Made by a program: the position numbers and the translations under genes | The notes under the pieces: generated by a model | Seen by the model: the letters and a program-made list of their open reading frames with translations, nothing else | Databases searched by the model: none | Told to the model about the DNA's origin: nothing | Shown: positions 12,359 through 22,383 of the stretch, in pieces | How the letters are laid out: each line of letters starts with the position of its first letter | Position numbering within the stretch: the first letter of the stretch is position 1 | NCBI GenBank assembly: GCA_007644065.1 | Contig: VJWN01000004.1 | Span: 1,674,001 to 1,738,000 of the forward strand | DNA from: Margaritispora aquatica | Lineage: Eukaryota > Ascomycota > Leotiomycetes > Helotiales > Discinellaceae | Reading direction: 5' to 3' | DNA length: 64,000 nucleotides

Positions 12359-15309
12359 ATGAAGCTCTCTCAAGTTCTCATCTCGGTGTCGCTGGTCGGA
12401 ACTGCATATTCAAAAGTCAAGTCTCCTTGCGTTGCCGAGGCCAACCTGGATAAGTTGGTAATATTATTCCTGAATAGTATTTATAGGCTAACCTCTGCTT
12501 TAGATGCTTTCAGAGGTCGATGGCTGTTGCTGAGCCTTTTTGCTCTTCGGTTTTGGCAGGGTTTGTTAATACTCTACCTTAGCTTTCGACTTCGAATACT
12601 TTTGACTAACCTTCCTTACAGCTCGGCGCCAGCAACCACGCCCAAGTGTGCGAGGAAGAAGACAAATACTGTATGCAACCAGTTTTGGATCTTCCGCGTG
12701 TATTTCTACATGCTGGAAGAAACAATTTCAATACCCATCAATGATTGAGGGTTTGTACTAACAATTACCCATAGTCGATAGAACATGCTTGTTCTCGTCT
12801 TGTTAAGCCAATAGGTGAGTTTCAACATTATGAAGCTTTGTCAGGTGTCAAGATGAGTGATGAGAATGCTGACATACTTCTTTCTCAGCGACTGTGGAGC
12901 TAACTTCGTCTATTCTTACAGCACGAACAATCTCAACTTCAACCTCAACTCCTGATTTAATTTCGTTTCCAACGTTTATTTCAACCTCAATACCAACCAC
13001 AACCATAACCTCAGTATCAATCTTAATCTCAATCTCAACCTCAATACTAACCTCAACCTCACCTTCTATTTTACCTACTATCTCGAGTTCTTTTTCAACT
13101 TTTATTTCAACCTCAATACCAACAACAATCTCAACTTCAACCTCAACTCCTGATTTAATTTCGTTTCCAGCTTTTATTTCAACCTCAATACCAACCACAA
13201 CCACAACCTCAGTATCAATCTTAATCTCAAGCTCAAGCTCAATACTAACCTCAACCTCACCTTCTATTTTACCTACTATCTCGAGTTCTTTTTCAACTTT
13301 CATTTCAACCTCGATACCAACCTCAATCTTAACTTCAACCTCAACTTCAATCTCAACTCCTGATTTAATATTGTTTCCAACTTCTATTTCAACTTCAATA
13401 CCGATCACAACCTTAGTATCAATCTCAATACCAACCTCAATACTAACCTCAACCTCACCTTCTATTTTACCTACTATCTCGAGTTCTTTTTCAACTTTCA
13501 TTTCAACCTCAATACTAACCTCAATACCAATCTCAATCTCAACTTCAACCTCAACTCCTGATTTAATATTGTTTCCAACTTCTATTTCAACTTCAATACC
13601 GATCACAACCTCAGTATCAATCTCAATACCAACCTCAACCTCAACTTCTGTTTTAATGTCTTTTCCAATTTATATTTCAACTCCTATTTTAACTTCAAAT
13701 TCTATTTCAATATTGATTTCAACCTCCGTTGCAACTTCAACTTCTACATCTATAGTGTCAATATCCACAGCTTCATCCAGGTAATCTTTCCCAATGTGAG
13801 CAGCGATGGAGCTAACACATCTGTAGCTTCCCAACTCTTTGTGATTTCACACGTGATACTTCTGGACAGGGAGATATTTTAGACCTACTTTTGCCTCCTT
13901 CAACGGCACACGATTGCTTTCTTTTATGTCAGCAATCAGAGAAATGCATCAGCTATGCGCATACAACAGTTTATAACACCTGTTCCCTTTTTTCAACCCC
14001 TGCTTTCATTGATGCTTCCGAAACAGCTGGATATTACCAGTATTTCGACATGTCCTGTCCCGAACCTCCATTGTATAATCTCTGTGGCGTATCTGCTAGT
14101 AGTACACGAACAGGTGTTTTCGACATCTCTAGAGGCAGCCGAAGCACCCAAAAAGAATGTTACGACCTGTGCATAGCCGAAAGCTGTGTAGCTTACTCCC
14201 TGGATGAGGCTTCTGCATGTATCGTTTGGATTGCAGACACCGTATATTGGGCCAACTTGACTGGGTCAGGAGACACAATTTGGGACAGTAAGTACATCTT
14301 TTCAGATCAGATGCCATCGCATGGAATTCAAACATCCCATGAATTCACACAAATTGGACGGCGCACAATTACAGAACATAAGCTGATTTCCTATAGGGGA
14401 CTGCCCTATCGGAGATGAAACTACAGCCACTTCTGTGCTCGCAACATCAACCGATTCTATGTTCGAAATATTAACCTCTTCTATACTCGCAACATCAACC
14501 ACCTCTGTACTCGCAACATCAATCGATTCTATGTTCGAAATATTAACCTCTTCTATACTCGCAACATCAACCTCTTCTGTACTCGTAACATCAATCTCTT
14601 CTGTGCTCGCAATATCAACCTCAACAGCTTTACCAAGGTTTTTCCCCTCCATATAGCTATAAGTATATCAATAAGTACTAACGCATTTATAGTAACCCAG
14701 ATCTCTGTGGGGTTGCACGCGGATACAGTGGAGGTAGAGATATTATAAGTATAACCACTATGCGCAATACGCTTTACGAGTGCTATATTTTTTGCCAAAG
14801 TACGAAAGGATGTGTTAGTTATATCTATACATTAATTCTGGGACAATGTGGAGCTTTGAGTACCACCGCTTCTAACACTGCCTTGGCCAGTCCTGGAGTG
14901 TTCTTTTACACCGATATGACTTGTCCGGTACCAGCAGTTTATTCTCGCTGCGGTATCTCGGCTGCTAATACGCCACTATATTCTTATAATATTCAATATC
15001 GACCGGATCTCAACACACAACAGCTTTGTCATGACTTTTGTAAAGTCTATAGCTGCATCAGTTATGCTCTGAGTTCAGATTCTAGTTGCTTCATTTTAGA
15101 TGTAGATATATTGCTGTGGGCTAATCAGACTGGGACTGGTATAATCGCTTGGGATCGTAAGTACTACCGTCTTGTTTTGTCTTTGAAGATAACCCACCAC
15201 AGTCTGATATTGGTTTTAAGAATCAAATGACTTCCCACGTTTCGATCTTTCTGAGGTAGTTTGTTGTCCAGGCTAACTTGTCATAGGGGATTGCCCTGTC
15301 CTAGTTTGA
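12359..15309 (+). CDS. Secreted Ser/Thr-repeat protein with apple/PAN-like cysteine modules
   Basis: Nine exons fit by phase: 12359-12457, 12514-12560, 12622-12670, 12775-12814, 12889-13780, 13827-14287, 14397-14637, 14693-15156, 15287-15309; 771 residues. Residues 1-18 form a signal peptide ending TAYS. A short Cys-containing head runs to about 78. Residues 79-375 are Ser/Thr/Ile/Pro repeats (likely O-glycosylated). Residues 376-529 and 610-764 are two related modules, each with two apple/PAN-like cores of the form C-x3-C-x4to6-C-x2-Y (for example DCFLLCQQSEKCISY and LCHDFCKVYSCISY). They are separated by a second Ser/Thr repeat (530-609). Both modules end WD-R-DCP. The sequence suggests a wall-associated or secreted glycoprotein that binds carbohydrate or protein; the ligand is unknown. 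No GPI signal or transmembrane segment is seen at the C-terminus. Confidence 0.78.
12930..13660 (+). repeat. Coding minisatellite, about four imperfect copies of a ~200-bp unit
   Basis: Within exon 5 of the secreted protein, the segment beginning aactcctgattt recurs at about 12945, 13147, 13356 and 13553. The block that reads ccttctattttacctac recurs at about 13058, 13259 and 13459. The unit is itself built of TCAACC/TCAATA hexamers, so frame is kept and indels are multiples of three. This gives about 66 residues per unit. Confidence 0.85.
14428..14620 (+). repeat. Second coding repeat (Ser/Thr spacer between cysteine modules)
   Basis: Exon 7 of the secreted protein contains duplicated blocks built from ctcgcaacatcaacc and gattctatgttcgaaata. 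The phrase DSMFEILTSSILATST appears twice in the product. The repeat lengthens the linker between the two cysteine-rich modules. Confidence 0.8.
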
Positions 15310-16132
15310 GCCGAGTAACTTCTGCGCGAACATGGATTATGACTTCGATCATCGCGGCATCCGCTACTCCATGACGTGTAGTATCAGTACAGTGATGCTA
15401 CTCTGCACGGGAATTAGGCTGTCGGCAATAGACAACAAAATGGAGCGCGCTTGATCGCCATTCTGCTAGAAGAGTATTAAGCAGGATGTGGTTTGTTATG
15501 GATATATCAAAGTTCTAGTCCAAGAATAGTTTTAATATGATGTAAATTGAATACATAGATTGATTTTCATGTTATTAAAATACAATTCTGGAAAACATAT
15601 GCTGGGCAGGCTTGGTGTGCTACTCGAATTTCACCAGGTGTAACGAGTTTCATTACCAGACACGTTTGTGTACCAATGTTAACCACAATTGAAACGTATG
15701 CTTAAGAAGAACGAGCTAGTTAGAGATCTCGAAGACAAAATTGAAATATCATATTAGATATAGACAAAGCATCTCGAACAGAAGCCGAGTTTGGCGCCTT
15801 GTCGAAGCTGCATTACATAGCGTCAACAGCGAAACACAGCTGCGCTTCGGTGAGACCTTAGTCTCATATATTTTTATTTGTCCTCTGGTTTTACTATCCA
15901 AGGTTACCATGCATAGCACTGTAAAGTTGCAATTCTTGAAGGAAAGAAGTGTAGTGCTGTAAGCGATGTCATGTGATTCGCTTGTGGATGTGATCACGTC
16001 CGTTTTCGCTCGCAAAACTCCACGATTGATAATCCGAGTCCGAACAGATAACCTCAACTGGAAACACACCTCCACTCAATCTTGTAATCTCAATCTCGAA
16101 ACTGAGGACGAAATTCTCGGGTGCAAGCTAGA
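15310..16132. other. Intergenic region, no gene seen
   Basis: About 820 bp between two plus-strand genes. Short frames at 15741-15962 and on the opposite strand have no recognisable features. The 3' end should hold the promoter of the FSH1-type hydrolase. Confidence 0.5.
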
Positions 16133-16891
16133 ATGTCTCTCCAACCCAGCCTTTCTGCCTCCAAGACCAACCCCGCCCCCACTTCTCCGTTGCCCGTCCT
16201 CATTTGTTTGCATGGAGGCGGCACCAACGCTACGATCTTCAACATCCAAACTGTACGCCTCCAGCGGGCTCTGGCATCGAACTTTGAGTTTGTTTTTCTC
16301 GATGCACCATTCACTGCCCCGCCTGGGCCTGGTGTCTTGCCGTTCTTCGATGGATGCGGACCTTTCTATCGCTGGGGTAACCATGGATCACCGGATCTGA
16401 GCGAGGAGACGAAGCGGAAGATCGCAACGAGGATAGCGGACATCGAAGAGGGCAAAGGCGAGTTCGCCTCCGAAGGGAAGAGAGAGGTCGTGGGTGTTTT
16501 GGGCTTTTCGCAGGGTGGACGATGTGCGGCCGGTTTGATGTTGGAGCAGCAGCTTGGTGTGGCTTCTCCTCTCAAGTCGTTCAAGGGATTCCAGTTCGGA
16601 GTTCTCATGAACAGTACTTCCCCTCCTTTGGTCTCGGTTTCGCTAGATGAAGAGCAGAGGAAAGTGTTAGTTACGCTGCCGGCGGTGCACGTTATTGGGA
16701 CGGAGGATCCTTGGCGAGATGAGGGATTTAAACTATGTAGTGAGCATTTCGATGGAGAGACTGCGTGCTTGATTGAGTTGGAGGTCGGTCATAGGCTACC
16801 TGTGAAAGACGACGATACGCAGAAGATTGTGAGGGAGGTTTTGAGAGTGTGGAACTCAGTGAGGAAAGTGGATGAAGCTCCAACTGCTTAA
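16133..16891 (+). CDS. FSH1-family serine hydrolase (alpha/beta hydrolase)
   Basis: A single exon of 252 residues. The ATG at 16133 is the first in-frame Met; upstream codons are open but lack ATG. It has an alpha/beta-hydrolase fold of the fungal FSH1 family: oxyanion-hole region LICLHGGGTN near the N-terminus, nucleophile elbow GFSQGG (Ser126), acid IGTEDPW (Asp192) and base VGHRLP (His220), so the triad is complete and ordered. Family members are cytosolic esterases or thioesterases; some (LovG type) release polyketides, others are of unknown substrate. No polyketide synthase lies in this window, so a role in secondary metabolism is not supported here. Confidence 0.93.
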   Translation: MSLQPSLSASKTNPAPTSPLPVLICLHGGGTNATIFNIQTVRLQRALASNFEFVFLDAPFTAPPGPGVLPFFDGCGPFYRWGNHGSPDLSEETKRKIATRIADIEEGKGEFASEGKREVVGVLGFSQGGRCAAGLMLEQQLGVASPLKSFKGFQFGVLMNSTSPPLVSVSLDEEQRKVLVTLPAVHVIGTEDPWRDEGFKLCSEHFDGETACLIELEVGHRLPVKDDDTQKIVREVLRVWNSVRKVDEAPTA

Positions 16892-17794
16892 GAGCATGAC
16901 ATAAGCATAGCAGTGCGAGAGGCACCCTTCATTTCATGAACATCTTTAGCCATTTCCTGAGGTTCGAGTCTCTATGAAACGCGGGAGGAGACTCCGATCC
17001 GTAATCTGTAAGGGTGCAAGAAGACATTGGCAAAGTGATCAACGATAAAAACTTGCTTCTCGTACTCAGTTACAAGTGTTTATTTGCTCCCGATCTTGAT
17101 CAGGCATGCAACAGAGATTGAAATCATCGGTTCGTGCCCAATCAGTTGTACGCGGAGAGACGTCCGACTCCGAAGATCTTTGCCCCAAGTATTGTCAAAA
17201 ATTCCATATTGTAGTTATAATTTCTGTGTGTGGAATCAAACGCCTTGTTTTGAGCAATCTTTACTCCTTTAATTTATTCCTGCCACATTCTTCCTTGTCC
17301 TGCCCAGCAAATATCTCCACATAAGATGCGGCTGAAGAACCAAGACCTCAGTTCACGAAATGCTCGACAAAGCTTGATGGTAGCACTTCAAAAAAAAAAG
17401 CCCCCACATTCGTTTCGTCATCAAGCATGAGGTAACCACTTGAGAGTTTAAGTTATTGCTCGCTTACGAATACAATGGTGGCATGTTGTTTGTACAGAAT
17501 CTAGACGCAAGTACTCTGCGAAGCTGGCTTTCCCACTCTCCTTTCACAAGACGCATCATTCACAATTTATGCTGCCATTTTATGTCCCTCGTGAAACTAC
17601 CACCAATGATTAGATTTCACTGGAATTATATCTCCAGTCAGAAACAATGGATCCTCAACGAAACATGCATGACTGACATCTAGACGCCAGCACTAAGACA
17701 AGTAAAGCAGTTGGTAGTCTTTCCACTCCCGCTCTTCAGAGAGGTCGACACCCCAAGATTCAGCAAGAAATAAAACAATATCGAGCTTCATACT
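16892..17794. other. Intergenic region, no gene seen
   Basis: About 900 bp between two plus-strand genes, with only short unconserved frames. It includes a 10-nt A run near 17391. It should hold the 3' UTR of the hydrolase and the promoter of the 2EXR gene. Confidence 0.5.
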
Positions 17795-18766
17795 ATGGGA
17801 TCAAAGTCCATCTCCGAAATGTTCGGTAAAGAAAGTCTGTTCATACGAACATGGAAGCCTAAGCTACATGCAGAGAATATCAGCACAAGCACCCCAATAA
17901 GGCACGAGCATTTCACACTCTTTCCTGACCTACCTATCGAGCTTCGCTTGGTAATCTTCGAGCTCGCTCTAGCTGTAGGAAGAGTCGTGCAACTTATCAT
18001 CAAGCCGCAACCACAAGTCTCCACATCGTCGACTGGAGCAGGCTCGCCCACTCCATTGGTCGAATGCCTATCACGGAGCACAGCTCCAGCCCTGCTGCAC
18101 GCATGCTCTGAATCACGACGTGCAGGGCTGGGACCAGGCCGGTACGAGCTTGTGTTTGGTTGCACGCATGGGAGTCCTGGCCCGCCACCGGCACTCGTCC
18201 TGCTGCCGAGACCGGGGCAATTACCGGGACCGGGGCCGAAAGTATATTTCAACTTCGCGCAAGACACGGTGCACTTCAGCTCTGATCCTGTCCAGATCGC
18301 TGGCGCAGCACAGGAATCGTACAGACGGCCGATTGATTTGTTCGAGGCGCATGTACATGCTGAACAGCTGCAGCGAATTCGCTCTGTAGCGATGGATTTT
18401 CGCCCCAGCAATGCGGCGCTTGCTATGGGTCTTTTGAAGGAGAAGAAGAGCTGGTTGGCGTTGAAAGTCATCTCCCTCGATATGGAACTCTTTGCAAAAG
18501 CGACATTCCTGGCTGGCATGGAGCTTGTGAGTGCTTCGCGACACAACGAGGTTGATGGCAAGGGAGTGCAGGTTTATGGTCGAGTGTTTACTAGAGATAG
18601 TGCAGGGGAGGCGCTGATTGTAGGGAAGGTGGATGTGCCTGGTCATTTCAACCTAGCGGGGTATGGAGCTCTCAAAATGCTACTTCATCTGCATGGAGAG
18701 ATAGATCGAGAGGAGCTATTGCAGCATGTTTTGGATTGCGGGTTTAGCGATATCTATACGGGTTAA
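17795..18766 (+). CDS. 2EXR-domain protein
   Basis: A single exon of 323 residues. Residues 40-60 (FTLFPDLPIELRLVIFELAL and following) match the start of the fungal 2EXR family, an F-box-like helical motif found in many filamentous-ascomycete proteins of unknown role. A second hallmark, HACSESRRAGL, follows near residue 100, then a Pro/Gly-rich insertion (about 125-150) and the KVYFNFAQDTVHF strand typical of the family. The C-terminal half (about 180-323) looks globular. No transmembrane segment or signal peptide is seen. The family is highly expanded in fungi and has no established biochemical function, so none is assigned. Confidence 0.82.
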   Translation: MGSKSISEMFGKESLFIRTWKPKLHAENISTSTPIRHEHFTLFPDLPIELRLVIFELALAVGRVVQLIIKPQPQVSTSSTGAGSPTPLVECLSRSTAPALLHACSESRRAGLGPGRYELVFGCTHGSPGPPPALVLLPRPGQLPGPGPKVYFNFAQDTVHFSSDPVQIAGAAQESYRRPIDLFEAHVHAEQLQRIRSVAMDFRPSNAALAMGLLKEKKSWLALKVISLDMELFAKATFLAGMELVSASRHNEVDGKGVQVYGRVFTRDSAGEALIVGKVDVPGHFNLAGYGALKMLLHLHGEIDREELLQHVLDCGFSDIYTG

Positions 18767-19080
18767 TTGTCTACAGCGAAGTCTGCAAGGGTGCTAGTTA
18801 AATGGATAGGCGTAGCATACTGGAAAACGAGAAGCCAATGGAGATGCAAGAGCGAAATCAAAATATTCTCCCTTTTTACATTGACAAGTTGATCTGTTGG
18901 CATAGAACCATATAAATCGAGTGGTCTTTCCAAATACAGATATAATCATTGCATATAGATCGTCGAGATTTTCGAATTTTACGAAAGTCTTTATAAGCTC
19001 ACTGCACCTAGTGAATGGTTATCAATTGAAATATGGTTACTGCTATAGTTTTAATTTCTTCCCGCTCTCCCCATGATCCA
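18767..19080. other. Convergent intergenic region
   Basis: About 310 bp of AT-rich sequence lies between the stop codons of the 2EXR gene (+) and the amidohydrolase (-). It probably contains both 3' UTRs. Confidence 0.6.
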
Positions 19081-20193
19081 CTAGATCTTTATTTTCAGCA
19101 ACCTCTCCGCATTTCTATACCCAAAGTCCTTCAACTCCTCCTCAGACAAGATGCCGCTTCTCTCAATTTCCTCAATGAACTTCCGCCCTTTCTCAGTGGC
19201 CGAGAATGGGTAGTCAATACTAAACAAGACCTTATCCTTCCCCTTCACCTTAAACAAACACTCCAAAGGTGGCAAAGAGAATATGCCACTTGTTGTAATC
19301 CACAGGTTCTCCTCCCACACGGTCTTCAGCCCCCTCTCCAGCTTCCACAACCGCCCATCCATGCCCGCCGTTCTCTCAATCTGAAACGGCAAAAGCTCAC
19401 CCATATGCCCAAGCACCAGCTTTAGCTTTGGGAACCGATCAAACAATCCAGCAGAATAAAGTCGCAAGAAATGCAAGCCAGTATCAGTATGCCAGCCCCA
19501 CCCAAAAGCGGACAGAGCACCAGCTACCATCTCCGAGTAATTCCCACGGTAATGAGCCATCATCGACTCCGCCGCGAAAGTCGGATGGATGTAAATCGGC
19601 ACATCCAACTCCTCTGCTTTCCGAAAGATAGGCCAGAAGGACTCGTCATCGTAGAACTTGCCATCGAGATGGTTATCCACCAACGCGCCCAAGAAACCGA
19701 AATCTGTGACACAGCGCTCTAGCTCCTCTGCAGCAAGTTCGGGCTCACTCATAGGGAGGAGTGCGAACCCCGCTAGGCGCGTGGGGTGTGCGGCGATGGC
19801 GGCGTGGAGCTCGTTGTTGATGTGCACGCAGAGAGCGGCGTCTGCGTGGACGGGACCGTGGGAGAGGATTTGCATGGAGACAGAGCCGCGGTCCATGTCT
19901 GCGATGCGTTCGGTGGAGAGGGAGGTGAGCTTGCTCATGAGTTGGGGGTTGGCGGGCATGTACGCTTCGATGCCTTTTACCCCAGATGGCAGGGTCGAGG
20001 ACTGGTAGTGCTCTTCTAGGGTGATTAAGGGTAACATTTTGTTTGAGATGAATGATTTTGGAAATTGAGACCGGGACTGAGAAGTGAAGGTTGAGGTTAT
20101 GGACTTCGAATGAGTGCAACTTGGCTGGCGCGAGGCGTGACGTGAAGTTGGCGTCGCTAGCGAAAATGTGCGTAAAAAACCGCGAGAGGTCAT
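19081..20193 (-). CDS. Amidohydrolase-2 family protein, resorcylate/dihydroxybenzoate decarboxylase-like
   Basis: A single exon of 370 residues. A TIM-barrel metal enzyme of the ACMSD / aromatic-acid decarboxylase branch: metal ligands Glu60 and His62 in LEEHY (E-x-H, as in gamma-resorcylate decarboxylase), His203 (PIYIHPTF), His263 (LVLGHMGE) and Asp327 (LFSIDYPFS) are all present. Family enzymes decarboxylate hydroxybenzoates or related acids without oxygen; the exact substrate cannot be told. Residues 1-52 are rich in Ser, Thr, Arg and Lys and almost free of acidic residues, which fits a mitochondrial presequence. Alternatively translation begins at Met53, which gives the usual family start (MLPLITLEEHY). 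A same-strand DUF1772 gene lies 596 bp upstream. Confidence 0.92.
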   Translation of the reverse strand: MTSRGFLRTFSLATPTSRHASRQPSCTHSKSITSTFTSQSRSQFPKSFISNKMLPLITLEEHYQSSTLPSGVKGIEAYMPANPQLMSKLTSLSTERIADMDRGSVSMQILSHGPVHADAALCVHINNELHAAIAAHPTRLAGFALLPMSEPELAAEELERCVTDFGFLGALVDNHLDGKFYDDESFWPIFRKAEELDVPIYIHPTFAAESMMAHYRGNYSEMVAGALSAFGWGWHTDTGLHFLRLYSAGLFDRFPKLKLVLGHMGELLPFQIERTAGMDGRLWKLERGLKTVWEENLWITTSGIFSLPPLECLFKVKGKDKVLFSIDYPFSATEKGRKFIEEIERSGILSEEELKDFGYRNAERLLKIKI

Positions 20194-20789
20194 TACGAGA
20201 TTTGAATACTAACTAAGCTGATATACAGGTAGTTCGGGAATACATCTCTTTATACATAGAGTACCGTCTACAATTGGTATTTCCGAATTATGGTAAGTCC
20301 GAACTCAAGCGAACGATGTTTGAGTTCCGTTAAATCCGGAGAACATATCCGAGATCAGCAACGAATTAGCAAAGACATCCCTGGTGCATCGAGGAGAGTC
20401 GGAGATTGGATTTCTGCATCGAGAACTTGTGCTCCAGGCAGAGATGTAGGTTTGGTCGGTGATAGCAGGGTCAGAACTGTATTAAAAAAAATGTGTGTGT
20501 GGACAAGATCTCAGTGAGCTCTAGCTCAATGCTACCCAACATCAAACAACTTATACCTCTCAACATTCTCACCACCAATCATACTATGTACTCAATTGGA
20601 TAGGATGAAAAAAAATGAGCTACCAGTTCTGTCCATTACAACATCATGGAGAAAATCTTTTCAAATTATCGAAAATTTCGAAAATCTAACCAACGTCCAA
20701 ACCCATCTCTCAAAACTACCATAATATCCACCACTTATCTTCCTCCCAGATTCACCTCCAACCTTACCCAGAATCTCTCTATCTCTTGC
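20194..20789. other. Intergenic region between two minus-strand genes
   Basis: About 600 bp, holding the promoter of the amidohydrolase and the 3' UTR of the DUF1772 gene. No coding features were recognised. Confidence 0.55.
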
Positions 20790-21464
20790 TTATAAAAGAG
20801 TAGTGACTAGACCCACAACCCCACCCGCACCAATCAACACCGCCCTCACAGCATTCAACGCCTCGAACCTCTTCAGCAAAACCTGCGCCCTCTCCTCATC
20901 CTCCTTACTCCCATCCCTCCTCGCCTCCGTCTGAGGTCCACTCAAATCCGTGAATTCATCTCCCTCGCCCACGCCCTCAACAGACTTCACCGCCTCCCCT
21001 CCCTTCCCCACATCCTCACTCTCCACACCACCACTCCCCGCAGCAGCAGCACTCCTCTTCCCACCCAACCTCGCATTCAACCCAATAATCTCGAAATTCG
21101 TCGGGACCATCACGAGCCCAGTAAACGGACCAATACTCGCACTCAACGCCGCCGCCAGCACATAACCCGTGACTCGCGCATTCCTTCCACTCAGCACAAG
21201 CCTAACCACCTGACCGACGCCGCGCGCAGGACCCAGAGACAGGACGGCGAGCGCGCAGAAGCCGGCCGCGGAGACGACGGCCGCCGTGGGGAAGACGTGC
21301 GAGCCGCGGCTGAAGAGCCAGCGCGCGGAGGGCAGGGAGCGCGATGCTGGCTGCGAGCGGAGGATGGGCAGGTCGAAGGCGGAGAGGGTGGCGATGCCGC
21401 CGGCGGCGACGAGGGCCGTGGTTGTGCTGAGGGTTTGGAGGAGGAGTGTGGGGAGTGGTGACAT
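20790..21464 (-). CDS. DUF1772 (anthrone-oxygenase-like) membrane protein
   Basis: A single exon of 224 residues. Four hydrophobic segments: about 8-30, 58-80, 98-125 (GYVLAAALSASIGPFTGLVM) and a C-terminal one ending GVVGLVTTLL. The conserved phrase VPTNFEIIGLNARL after the third segment, and RFEALNAVRAVLIG before the last, are typical of fungal DUF1772 proteins. Between them is an acidic, Gly/Ser/Glu-rich loop (about 135-190). Some family members act as anthrone oxygenases in polyketide clusters or support Baeyer-Villiger-type chemistry; most are uncharacterised. No polyketide synthase is nearby. The gene is GC-rich in its 5' half. Confidence 0.88.
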   Translation of the reverse strand: MSPLPTLLLQTLSTTTALVAAGGIATLSAFDLPILRSQPASRSLPSARWLFSRGSHVFPTAAVVSAAGFCALAVLSLGPARGVGQVVRLVLSGRNARVTGYVLAAALSASIGPFTGLVMVPTNFEIIGLNARLGGKRSAAAAGSGGVESEDVGKGGEAVKSVEGVGEGDEFTDLSGPQTEARRDGSKEDEERAQVLLKRFEALNAVRAVLIGAGGVVGLVTTLL

Positions 21465-22383
21465 CTTGGCTTGGGTGGTGCTTTTGGGGTTTCTTCTTGG
21501 GGTGTCGGCTATTTTGTTTTCGTGTAGGGTTTTTGTCTTACGGGATGTCTCAATTGAGTATTTATCTATTCGACGACGATAAGGGAAAAATCTTGGATAC
21601 TCATCGCAGAGTGGAATATCAAGCGACGTCAGTGTTTCCCAAACGGACGTGGCCCGGACTCCGAGGTATGCATGAATCCCACAAGCGGTACTGATCGGCG
21701 CTCAAGCGAGGCAAGATCGAGCATGACTGACGGCACTAGGACAATTGTAGATATGCAAAATCCGAGCCTTTCTCCCTACGACCCCTGGGAGTTTCTTGCA
21801 AGCAAAGTAGCTCCTGGAAATACTGCTTTAGCTAAACCCCCAACCTCGTTATATCGGCAATGGAGGTATAAAGAGGAGAACTCGCTTAGCCTAAGGTACT
21901 GTAAGCAAGTAGTTGACAATAGTGATTGACTTGCCCACACCTTTCAAAACTTTAGGATCTAGGAAAAAAAGTGGTCTTGGCCGATAAGAGGGTCACCATC
22001 AGACATGAATCAATACTGAATTTGATCAATAGATCAGCAGAAGTCTCTACATATATATCTTGTTCGCCTTACTCCAAGAGTGCTGCAACCGCATTTAGCA
22101 TTTGTGGTAAAGAATCACACGCGCTGCACAATGATCCCAGCCTCTAATCTTACTCATCAGCAATGAGAAGCAAAATAAAGCATTGGCAATCCGATAAGTC
22201 TCTTCCGATTTATATATTTCGTCATACAGAGAAAGCCAAGCCAAGCCAATCTAAGCTACCTTAATAAACACATCGCCACCATGTCAAAGCTGCCGATTTA
22301 CCTTCCAACACAAACTCATCAACCACTTTGCCGACAATAGCTATGTACGTCCAGTCCCAGTTCCATTCAAACACCCACTTCTC
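21465..22383. other. Intergenic region, no gene seen
   Basis: About 900 bp between two minus-strand genes. A plus-strand frame at 21672-21929 (85 codons) lacks any recognisable feature and is left out. Confidence 0.5.

Noticed and set aside
12848..13606. A 252-codon minus-strand frame rich in Glu/Val/Ile repeats
   Set aside because: It is the antisense of the Ser/Thr minisatellite. The plus strand fits a nine-exon gene with a signal peptide and conserved cysteines.
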